From Saprospiraceae bacterium (GTDB lineage: Bacteria > Bacteroidota > Bacteroidia > Chitinophagales > Saprospiraceae), in contig JADKFC010000014.1 of assembly GCA_016717655.1 (NCBI GenBank), forward strand, positions 69,169 through 133,168: 64,000 nt of DNA. Reading direction: 5' to 3'. Within the stretch, counting starts at the first letter, position 1, and every line of letters begins with the position of its first letter. The notes under the pieces are model-generated. The model made no database searches. It had not been told where the DNA came from and saw only the letters and a list, made by a program, of their open reading frames with translations. Of the stretch, positions 31,541 to 39,410 are shown piece after piece. The translations under genes and the position numbers were made by a program.

Positions 31541-31794
31541 ATTTTGAGCAATGTTCGCAATCGACACGCAATTCGTGATTCCATTCTCTTTCTTTCTAAA
31601 AGTTTTGACAACTTCTTTTGCAGAGTCAATTTTTAATGTTACTTATGTTACCATTTTTTATATTTGTGTTGGTTGTACTGTTGATGGTTATGCAAAGACA
31701 TTTCCACTGACATCGATTTATCAAAATTATATCGACATTTTTAAATATTAGTTTATAAATAACTGAATTAAAACACTTTATATTATATAATAAA

Positions 31795-32383
31795 ATGATC
31801 CAAAAAGAGTTCGTTGCCAAAATTGGCATCTCAAAGGACTATTTAAATAAAGGTATAAATCAAAAAGACCCGGTAAGTGATCATAACCAATAAAATATTG
31901 ATAACGTTCCCGGTTATCGACGTTTTATGTCAAACAGGTTGGTCGTCGTTGAGAACCTAATTCGGAATATTTAAGCAAGAAAATCCCATTTTTCATGTAG
32001 AGGTATTTGCCACGATAAGCCCTGCAATGTCAGATTTGGTGGCTCTTAAACCATTTGCTTTCATAAATATCCCCATGTTCTCCCGGTGCGAAAATATGCC
32101 CTCCAGGTTATAGGCCTTCGTTTGAAAGGGGTTGATCAAACATGGAGACTGGATCATACTCAAGAGGATTTCATATCGGAATTTCATCATTTATGGTGAA
32201 TCATATCTAGTTGTTACCAATACTGATAACTTAAAAACTGTTAAATTTGTAAAGCCTTTTGAGGATAACGACGATTCACTTTGTCTTATTCCATACAATA
32301 TAGAGCAATTCGATACACAGGACATTAAAAGCGAGGAGATTCTGGAAATGTAACGGGTGATAGGACTGTTCAGAAGTACGTAA
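31795..32383 (+). pseudogene. S24/LexA-like phage-type repressor remnant
   Basis: Pieces in several frames align in order: MIQKEFVAKIGISKDYLNKG (N-terminal HTH-like), then FHVEVFATISPAMSDLVALKP, GLIKHGDWIILKRISYRNFI, IYGESYLVVTNTDNLKTVKF, and EEILEM, stop, RVIGLFRS. These match the S24 peptidase-type repressors of Bacteroidota mobile elements (GDWIILKRI and YLVVTN are the core). At least three frameshifts and two stops interrupt it. It probably once controlled element excision or expression. Its peptidase residues cannot be checked reliably across the breaks. Confidence 0.6.
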
Positions 32384-32412
32384 ATTCAATTTCTAATCAA
32401 TAAAATAATGCT

Positions 32413-33126
32413 ATGGCAATCCCTGTAAAAATTCAACCCAGACTCTCTGATGGATTAAAAAAATTTCAACCAATTCTTACACAAGCCCGAGCAAAAGATA
32501 TCAATGAATCAGATACTGTTGTAATAATAACCGATATTCTTACTGATGTTTTTGGCTTTGAAAAGTATGGCGAGATTACTTCTGAATATGCTATAAAGAA
32601 AACCTTTGCGATCTCGCAATCAAAATTGATGGAAAACCAAGGTACCTAATAGAAGTAAAAGCAATTGGGATTGATTTAAAAACAGATCATATAAGACAGA
32701 CAGTTGATTATGGATCAAACGCTGGTGTTGATTGGGTCATTCTCACTAATGGTATACAATGGAAGGTTTACAAAATTATCTTCTCCAAACCAATTTCGAA
32801 TGACTTAGTTTACGAATTCGATTTGTTAAAGCTTTCAAAGAAAAAGGATGAAGACTTAGAACTTCTTTTCATGGTAAGTAAGGAAAGTTTAAGTAAATCT
32901 ACTCTTGAAGATTTCCACAATAAAAAGCAAATTCTAAGTAAGTATTTTATTGGCAACTTAATATTATCAGAACCATTATAGGAATCTTTCTAAGAAAAAA
33001 AATTATTAGAAAATATCTCCAGAAATTAAAGTGGGAAGCAGAAAATATTGTAGAAGTGCTTTGAAAACGAGATTTTAAAAAGAGATCTCAGGAGGGAAAA
33101 GGCAATTGAGGCAAAAAGAAAATAGA
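32413..33126 (+). pseudogene. Orphan HsdR N-terminal domain protein remnant
   Basis: It starts MAIPVKIQPRLSDGLKKFQP. After a frameshift at about 32615 it continues CDLAIKIDGKPRYLIEVKAIGIDL (PD-(D/E)xK-like: D, then E-x-K), NAGVDWVILTNGIQWKVYKI. It reaches a TAG at 32979-32981 and then short tail pieces (ISPEIKV, NEILKRDLRREKAIEAKRK). This matches the stand-alone type I restriction HsdR_N-like proteins of mobile islands. No hsdM or hsdS is present. Confidence 0.6.
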
Positions 33127-33313
33127 AAAATATTTTAAAACCAGGTGCCAAAACTCGACCAACAAAAGAGGACACCGCTGGGATAACTTGGATGCAAATT
33201 GAAAATGCTGTTCAAAATGACCGGGTTATATAGTTTAAATTTTTGTGTTTGTTTTATTAGTAATATTTATTGGTCATACCGGATACGAACAGTGTAAAAT
33301 CTTTAAAAAAAAA

Positions 33314-33825
33314 CTGACGAGTTTACTGGGAAGTTGACTATTAAATATGGGGACAAAGGAACTTTCAATTATAGTCTGAAGAAAGATAGTAAAAATTCAA
33401 TTATGCTGGGCAGGGTTTCTTTTGTACAATTTATTACTAGCTACTTCTTGAATTTTACAGTTGAGCATATAAAAAAATGCACTTTAACAAAAGGATCAAT
33501 AGCAGAAATCAAATTTGATGATGGGGTCGTATTGAATTTAAAGACAGCAAATTATGAAATATCTGAATTTTACTCTGATGGCAGGGCAGATGCTCATGAG
33601 TGGTGTGGGGTAATCAAAATAGATATTTAAAAAGAAGATTTACAGGAATTTAGTACCATACCATGTGATAAAATCAGGATTCATCTGAATGATGATCAAT
33701 TTGGCACGACTGATGTAAAAGAAAAAGACAAATTAATCAACTATTCAATATGTTTGCTAAAATGTGAAGAAAGCTTACCGACAAATTGGAAAGACTTGAT
33801 TTCTCGAAAACTTTTAATAAGGTGA
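33314..33825 (+). pseudogene. Unrecognised gene with an in-frame stop
   Basis: A coding-like frame (TDEFTGKLTIKYGDKGTFNYS, SIAEIKFDDGVVLNLKTANYEISEF, HEWCGVIKIDI) reaches a TAA at about 33628. The same frame then continues KEDLQEFSTIPCDKIRIHLND to a TGA at 33823-33825. The composition supports a real gene of about 170 residues. There is no ATG at its head and no recognised family. Confidence 0.4.
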
Positions 33826-33987
33826 GAAATATGCGTAAGCAAGATATAACAAATGATGCTCCAAATACGATTACAACTGATATTATAATTATTAATAATA
33901 CAACAAAAGTCTGTCGAATAATCAAACCGAAGGCGATCAGAAAGAATGAATCAATTCCTCCATGGCAGCATTAAGAAGCCGAGGCTG

Positions 33988-34013
33988 AATTTGGTCTCCT
34001 TCATGACCAAATT
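33988..34013. other. Perfect 9-bp inverted repeat
   Basis: AATTTGGTC and GACCAAATT flank an 8-base loop, followed five bases later by a T5 run. It may be a weak terminator or an operator between two element genes. The rest of 33826-34080 shows no convincing gene. Confidence 0.35.
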
Positions 34014-34089
34014 GGCAATTTTTGTTATAACAGAAATAAAATATGATGAGAAATTTTCATAAAACAGAAAACTAATTTATTTTGGCACC

Positions 34090-34665
34090 TAGTTTGCTCA
34101 TTAACTCTTATAAACCGGCGAATTTATATGGATAGGAACTATATCATACACAGGAATCTAGAGAAGTTAAACTTTCTGAACCAATAATTGTTCTAAATCT
34201 AATGCATGGCTCGGAAATGGTTATTATTTCTGGTATTATATTGATGATGCTCACAAATGGGGTAAAACATCAAAAAGAAAAACAGGTAGGTATGAGATTT
34301 ATAAAAGCAAAATAGAAGTTAATGATAAGGTTCTAGATACCGTATTTAATGAGGATCATTACAACTGGTGGGTTGGAATAATTGAGCAATATGCAAAAAA
34401 GTTCATTAAAAAATTCAATCTCAAACCCACTATTGCAGATTTAAATCAATATATTAAAGAAAAAGCAAATATTTATGAAGATATTGATGCCGTCCAATTT
34501 CAGGATTTTAGCACTGATTCAACAGAATCTGTTATAAAACCAATACAAAATTTAAGAAATAATAAACTTCAACCTTTCGTTTATAGAAAAAGAATTCAAA
34601 TAGCAGTATATAATTTAGAAATAATATCTACTTTTGCACTAGATTTCGAAGGCCAGGTAGATTAA
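34090..34665 (+). pseudogene. Coding-like frame without a start codon, possible ART-fold remnant
   Basis: From 34201 a frame stays open for 154 codons with no ATG at its head. It reads NAWLGNGYYFWYYIDDAHKWG, and the middle is Lys/Glu-rich with IEVNDKVLDTVFNEDHYNWWVG. It ends at a TAA at 34663-34665. The GNGYYFW-type stretch recalls ADP-ribosyltransferase-like proteins seen in toxin or immunity modules, but this is only a resemblance. Preceding pieces (SYKPANLYG, stop, ELYHTQESREVKLSEPIIVLN) suggest the N-terminus lies in another frame. Confidence 0.4.
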
Positions 34666-34683
34666 AACCAAATAAGAACTAAA

Positions 34684-34960
34684 ATGATTGATTTTGCCAG
34701 AATTGAAGAAAAGCTGGAAAAAGCTTTTGAGGCAGAAACTCCCGAAAGTTTTAAACAATGGCTTATGACACATAAGCTAAGATCAATATTAAGCGATTTA
34801 GAAATTAATTTTAGATCTTAGTATACCAATAGAATCGTTCAATATCACCTTAGAAAGCTTTCGGCAAAAACCATTTGTTAATGGTCATTTCAAAACCATA
34901 AACAATAATTCTCCATTGAGCACTGAAGTTACTGAATCTGAATTTGATCAAGCAGCGTGA
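34684..34960 (+). pseudogene. Small partner of the SecB-like gene (frameshifted)
   Basis: It starts MIDFARIEEKLEKAFEAETPESF, and continues QWLMTHKLRSILSDLEIN. After a shift at about 34820 it reads DLSIPIESFNITLESFRQKPFV to a TGA at 34958-34960. It would be about 90 residues. The stop is one base before the SecB-like ATG, so the two were cotranscribed. No family is recognised; it could be an antitoxin-like or client protein. Confidence 0.5.
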
Positions 34961-34961
34961 A

Positions 34962-35373
34962 ATGGAAACAACACTGCAAAATAAATTAGAATTTTTAGGA
35001 GTAGGGTTCCCAATGGTTGTATTTAGGTCTACAGGCTTATATATCCCAAATGAACAACCAATAGAACTTGAAATCTCTCCAAAAGTGTTTTTTTTCTTTC
35101 CGGAATGACAATAGACAGTTTAAAATTGTTATGGAAGTTAATTTAAATGTTGAAAACATTTTCAATCTTAGTTTATTAGCTATTGGAGAATTTAGGCACT
35201 CAGAAGCTATTGATGAAAAATGAAGCTAAATTTTGTCAACACAAACGCTCCTGCAGTTGTTTTTCCGTATGTAGATCTTTATATTTCAACATTAACTTTT
35301 ATCTGGATCTCAGATATCAATAATTCTTCCTCCTCAAATTTTTAAGGGGCAACTAGAAGATCGCTGTCGATAA
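34962..35373 (+). pseudogene. SecB-like chaperone remnant
   Basis: Pieces in order: METTLQNKLEFLGVGFPMVV, LYIPNEQPIELEISPKVFFF, QFKIVMEVNLNVENIFNLSL, LAIGEFRHSEAIDEK, FVNTNAPAVVFPYV and QISIILPPQIFKGQLE. The NTNAPAVVFPYV segment is the SecB hallmark (usually NxNAPxxLFPYxR). It is broken by at least three frameshifts. In other bacteria, SecB-like proteins in mobile islands can be chaperones of toxin-antitoxin systems. Here its partner is only guessed from position. Confidence 0.6.
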
Positions 35374-35385
35374 ATTAAATAAGTT

Positions 35386-36566
35386 CTAATATTTCTTATT
35401 CAATTTTGCTATAAACTCGAGCATAGCAGTATCAAGGAGGACATCATTGCGCCTTAAATCGTCAACATACCCATCGGTAGTATTCATATCTGAATGCTCG
35501 AGCATGTACTTGATTCATTTAGTTGTAATTCCGCTTTGGTTGGCTAGATAAGCGAATGTGTGCCTGTCAACAATTGTGCTTAGATTCTTCTCACAATCTA
35601 TCATTCCTGCCAGGATCTTCAATTGTATATTGACGATAGCAGTCTTACTCTCAATCTGTTTTCTATACCTGTAATTGTCAGGATCGGCCGGTGAATGTAT
35701 TTTCATCAACGGCATTACATAAACAGCATGTTTACCACTTTATTCTTTAATGATCTCCATGGCTGGCTCAACGATTGCAATATCCTTTGGCTTTTCGGTC
35801 TTTCTGGCCTGCCAATTTGGATCTGTGAGTGCTGTATAGTGAGCACATCCCCAATTCTTCTGCCTCGGAGATAGAGTGACAAAAGAAAATGTCCCTACCT
35901 AACTTTAGTTGGCCGTATGGGAGCGCCAAGTATCTCAGTCGGATAAACTCATCCTTTGACAGCATTTCTTTTGTTGTAGGCCTTTAAGAAACCCTGTATC
36001 CGAATAATCTGAGATCCAACTGTATGTCTTTGGCAGCTTCGAAGGGAAGTCAGCAGCATGCTTATATTCTTACTTGCGGCGTTATTGGAGTTTTTCTCCT
36101 CAAGAAAAGCCCGGTATTTGTTAAGCCATTTAGTGGTGACCTGACTAAGCTTCACATCTGGAGAAAACTCGGTTTTTTTCTTAACGATGTTGTCATACTT
36201 CTCTTTGGCCACATGTTTTTTCTTCATGGCCATTTTCTTTCCATAGCCTATTACTATGTAGACCAAGCTATATCCGTCAGTTGTTGCATCGAAAAGAAGT
36301 TCCCGGGTAAATTCCTGATTGTTTCTCACAGCTGTAATACAACGCCTCTCAACATCGTGGAGCTTGTAAGTAATCAACTCATTGTACTCCATATAGAGAG
36401 GATGAGCAGTCTTTACCCTCCCGTTTTTCTCATCCCAGTATTTTTCTTCTTTGCTGAAAAGAACCTTCCGGATTGGCTTGTCTTATAGATCACCTGGATA
36501 GCAACCGGAAACGAACCATCAGAATATTTTTACCGGTATAGAATTGCTTTAAAACGCTTAAACCAT
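35386..36566 (-). pseudogene. Tyrosine integrase remnant
   Basis: An integrase of about 390 residues in pieces. The N-terminal arm domain is IYKTSQSG then VLFSKEEKYWDEKNGRVKTAHPLYMEYNEL. The SAM-like core-binding domain is VKLSQVTTKWLNKYRAFLEEKNSNNA. The catalytic parts are RHTFAYLANQSGITTK, an in-frame TGA, IKYMLEHSDMNTTDGYVDDLRR. The terminal Tyr (TDGYV) and the HTF and EHS boxes are visible. Breaks include at least three frameshifts and the in-frame stop. It lies next to ssrA, the usual position for this class. Confidence 0.7.
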
Positions 36567-36636
36567 GGGTTTCTTGAGTCAGAAATATAAAAGTATTTTT
36601 AAGATTATAACTCTTTTAAACTCCAATAAGCTGCAA

Positions 36637-36677
36637 ACAAAAAGGCGCAAAGACCTGATTAACAGAATTTTGCGCCT
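36637..36677 (-). terminator. Intrinsic terminator serving ssrA
   Basis: On the minus strand AGGCGCAAA pairs with TTTGCGCCT, followed by T5. It lies inside the element, so it is probably element-borne and replaces the displaced native terminator near 31.1 kb. Confidence 0.7.
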
Positions 36678-36702
36678 ATATTGATTACCTAATTTCTTAG
36701 GA

Positions 36703-37066
36703 TGGTGGAGCTGGGGAGATTCGAACTCCCGTCCAGATGAAACAATCATAAGCTTTCTACATGTTTATCCTGTACTCAGTGTTTAGACTTTCGCTCAGCA
36801 TACAGGCAGCGTCGCAATTGTCGATCCTCTGGATCTTCGGAGTGTCATAGAGGCATTTGACCTACCTATCCTGAAGAGTTGAAAGCAGCCAGCTATGTAT
36901 CAGGCGTCAAGCTGGGGGCTTAAAGGCTTTATAATCCTAGATTACGCAGCCAATGCGAAGTTAGATTCGCCAGTTGTTGTTCGATCACCATTTGTTACGG
37001 AGTGAGCAATCCTGCTCCGACATGCTTACTTACCATTGGCATTCCCTGTCGATACCAGTCAACCCC
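36703..37066 (-). ncRNA. ssrA: Transfer-messenger RNA
   Basis: Both tRNA-like ends are present: the 5' end GGGGTTGACTGG and the 3' end with a T-arm (GGGAGTTCGAATCTCCC) and CAGCTCCACCA. Seven acceptor pairs form (two G-U). The tag frame at 36989-36942 reads GDRTTTGESNFALAA and then TAA; the exact resume codon is uncertain, but the ALAA end is the usual proteolysis signal. It rescues stalled ribosomes with SmpB. The 3' end is the integration site of the neighbouring element and remains functional in sequence. Confidence 0.95.
36705..36716. repeat. ssrA-proximal att repeat
   Basis: GTGGAGCTGGGG within the tmRNA acceptor stem; it matches 31128-31139 exactly. Confidence 0.7.
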
Positions 37067-37134
37067 AATAGTATTAAAAACAATTCAATAACATGGAGGA
37101 GCATAAATTAGTTCCCCAGGTTTAAAGTTCTCTT

Positions 37135-38391
37135 TTAAGTTAATTCTCTGATGATTGGACAGGTCATACAGTGCGACCCTCCCCTAGCCCTGGACAACTC
37201 ATTGCTCGGTATGGTAATGATTGTATTTTCCAGCTGGTGAATATTGATTGCCCCATCTTCTACTTTTTCAAGAAAGTCATAGGCTGTTATTACATTGTAC
37301 CCGGCATTCTTAAAGGCTACTTCTGTCCTTGGATTTCTGTCATACGTAATGGCCACCCCTGGTTTTACCGCAACCAGGTTACATCCATCGGTCCATTGTT
37401 CTCTTTCCTGATAAGGGCTTACTCCGTTTCCGGCAAAAATAAACCGCATGTCAGGATTGATCTCTGACCACATGAAGTTTTTGACACTGTCATACCCAGC
37501 GGTACTGCCATCTTTCCGATAAACCCTCACATTACTGCTGTTTCCATCAAAAACGATGGGCTTAAAACAAACTGTGTCATTTTTATTGATGCGGGTAAAC
37601 AAGGTATCAATGTGCATGTACGAACGATCATCAGGAATGTTGATCTGTACCACATTTTCAATAACTCCTCTGTCAAAAAGTACTTCTTTTAAAGAATGAA
37701 TGGCGTGTTCTGTGGTTCGTTCACTACATCCTATGAGCAGATAGCCTTCATTTAATATCATCACATCGCCCCCTTCCATGCTGACTGACTGTCCCATTCG
37801 GGAGGGAGGAAACGCGTTGAGGTCATTGAGATTGATGACCTTTGACTGTGAATTAGTTTCTTTGAACAATGGATGGGCCGCAAAAATGAATCGAGTCAGC
37901 AGATTTTCTCTAAACCTGGCAGTCTTTGCAGCTTTGGTAATAATAACATGGTCATTGACGGCTACGGCAATATCTCTGGTAAAAATGAAATTGGGAATCG
38001 GGTCAAAATAAATGTGATCATCTTCCTGCAAATATCCCGTTACCAAAACCTGAGTCAGGGTTTCATTGTCCATGGCTTTTAAGGCCTGGGCATCAGAATT
38101 GGGTAATTCCTCATAATGCACGGCACGGTTGATCAGTTCTTCCCGCTTGTCAGCATCTGCATTGAGCGCTTCCAAAATTAGTTTTTCAGCTTCGTGGACA
38201 TTGTCCTGGCCCACAAATTCATCCAAAACATCTGTAAATGTATCGTGTTCGTCCATCATTTGAGGGACATATACAATATCGTCAAAAAGCAGCTCTGTAG
38301 CTCTTTTGGGAGTAATGCGGGAAATACCCCGATCTGGTCTGTGGACAATAACTTTTTTGAGTTTCCCTATTTCTGAGCTTACGCTTACCAT
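37135..38391 (-). CDS. arcA: Arginine deiminase
   Basis: An intact 418-residue enzyme that hydrolyses arginine to citrulline and ammonia. Family motifs are VIVHRPDRGISRITP, PNFIFTRDIAVAV, SMEGGDVMIL, MHIDTLFTRI and the catalytic Cys in ARGGSHCMTCPI. No arcB or arcC is adjacent. Bacteroidota often carry it as a stand-alone gene. Confidence 0.9.
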   Translation of the reverse strand: MVSVSSEIGKLKKVIVHRPDRGISRITPKRATELLFDDIVYVPQMMDEHDTFTDVLDEFVGQDNVHEAEKLILEALNADADKREELINRAVHYEELPNSDAQALKAMDNETLTQVLVTGYLQEDDHIYFDPIPNFIFTRDIAVAVNDHVIITKAAKTARFRENLLTRFIFAAHPLFKETNSQSKVINLNDLNAFPPSRMGQSVSMEGGDVMILNEGYLLIGCSERTTEHAIHSLKEVLFDRGVIENVVQINIPDDRSYMHIDTLFTRINKNDTVCFKPIVFDGNSSNVRVYRKDGSTAGYDSVKNFMWSEINPDMRFIFAGNGVSPYQEREQWTDGCNLVAVKPGVAITYDRNPRTEVAFKNAGYNVITAYDFLEKVEDGAINIHQLENTIITIPSNELSRARGGSHCMTCPIIRELT

Positions 38392-38512
38392 AGCTAATAA
38401 TTTGGCCCAAAGGTAAGGCTATTTTTTTTGCCGAACAATCTGCTAAGCGAAAACTTAGCCCCCTCTCCCTCCAAACAAAGTGGCGATTTTCGCCTTATGT
38501 GGCAATAATCCT

Positions 38513-38520
38513 TATCTTTG
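38513..38520 (+). promoter_or_regulatory. Bacteroidota -7 promoter box for the DUF2911 gene
   Basis: TATCTTTG, 15 bases before the ATG at 38536. A weak -33 candidate (TTTTCG) begins at about 38487. Confidence 0.5.
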
Positions 38521-38535
38521 AATAAAAAAAAGAAG

Positions 38536-39387
38536 ATGAAATTATTTCCAGTTTTAGCAGTATTCGCCCTCCTGATCAGTCTGACCAATGCTTCGGCACA
38601 AATCAACACTCCTGCCGCCAGTCCCTCAGCAACTGTCAGCCAGGTCATTGGTTTGTCTAAAGTTACAGTAGAATATAGCAGACCCATGTTGAAGGGCAGG
38701 CAAATGGTAGGTAGCAAATTAATACCCTATGGCCAAATCTGGAGGACCGGCGCGAACAAAATTACCAATCTTACCCTGAGCCATGATATGGCCATAGAAG
38801 GAAAGTCAATAAAGGCAGGTACTTATGGACTAGTAACCGTACCCGGTGAGAAAAAATGGACGATAGTTTTGTCTAAGAACGCAAATCAATGGGGTACTTA
38901 TAATTATAAATCGGAAGAAGACCTCATGAGATTTGATGTGGAGGCGGGTAAAACCAATGCTACCGTTGAACAGTTTTCTTTTTCATTTGTGACCCTTACA
39001 CCAGCCTCTGCTCATTTGATCATGCAGTGGGAAAACACCGAAATTAAAATGCGCTTAAGCCATGATGCTGAGGCAGGCATTCTAAAAGAAATTGATGAAA
39101 AAACATCAGCGGCAGAAGTAACATCTGAAACCTATTATGATGCTGCCAACTACTATTTTGAACACGACAAAGACCTCGATAAGGCTTATGCATGGGCCAA
39201 CAAATTGGTGGAAATGGATAAAAAATACTGGACTTATTATGTGAGGGCAAAGATTGCTGCCAAATTGGGCAAGTGTGATGTTGCGCTGGCTGATGCACAA
39301 GCAGGTTTGGTAGACGCCACTAAAGACAACGATCAGTCTTATGTGGAAAACCTACAACGCATCATTCAACAGTGCAGCGGTAAATAA
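38536..39387 (+). CDS. DUF2911 exported protein
   Basis: A 283-residue protein with a signal peptide (MKLFPVLAVFALLISLTNASA). The DUF2911 domain is recognised by VTVEYSRPMLKGRQ, YGQIWRTGANKITNLTLS and GTYGLVTVPGEKKWTIVLSK. A helical C-terminus has a TPR-like character (KDLDKAYAWANKLVEMDKKY). I start at 38536, after an earlier Lys-rich Met at 38518. It is periplasmic and of unknown function. DUF2911 is typical of Bacteroidota. Confidence 0.85.
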   Translation: MKLFPVLAVFALLISLTNASAQINTPAASPSATVSQVIGLSKVTVEYSRPMLKGRQMVGSKLIPYGQIWRTGANKITNLTLSHDMAIEGKSIKAGTYGLVTVPGEKKWTIVLSKNANQWGTYNYKSEEDLMRFDVEAGKTNATVEQFSFSFVTLTPASAHLIMQWENTEIKMRLSHDAEAGILKEIDEKTSAAEVTSETYYDAANYYFEHDKDLDKAYAWANKLVEMDKKYWTYYVRAKIAAKLGKCDVALADAQAGLVDATKDNDQSYVENLQRIIQQCSGK

Positions 39388-39410
39388 TTTTTTCAGCTCA
39401 ATCCATCAAT

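Larger units (their letters stand above)
31128..36716. mobile_element. Decayed integrative element at the ssrA 3' end
   Basis: An element of about 5.6 kb bounded by a 12-base direct repeat (GTGGAGCTGGGG), one copy in the tmRNA acceptor end. A tyrosine integrase remnant lies next to ssrA, pointing away from it. The cargo remnants are an S24-type repressor, an HsdR_N protein, unknown proteins and a SecB-like pair. The element looks more AT-rich than its flanks, and almost every gene has several frameshifts or in-frame stops. It has no visible transposase or capsid genes, so it is best called an integrated genomic island rather than a prophage. Confidence 0.75.

Noticed and set aside
31551..31829. 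AT-rich frames on both strands between the island's first gene and its repressor
   Set aside because: Composition is low-complexity (Ile/Asn/Lys/Phe-rich) and neither frame has a coherent start or motif.
36024..36488. A 154-residue plus-strand frame in the integrase region
   Set aside because: It is antisense to integrase sequence that matches arm and SAM-like domains.
31128..36716. Complete prophage
   Set aside because: No capsid, portal, terminase or tail genes can be recognised in any frame; only integrase, repressor and cargo remnants are seen.
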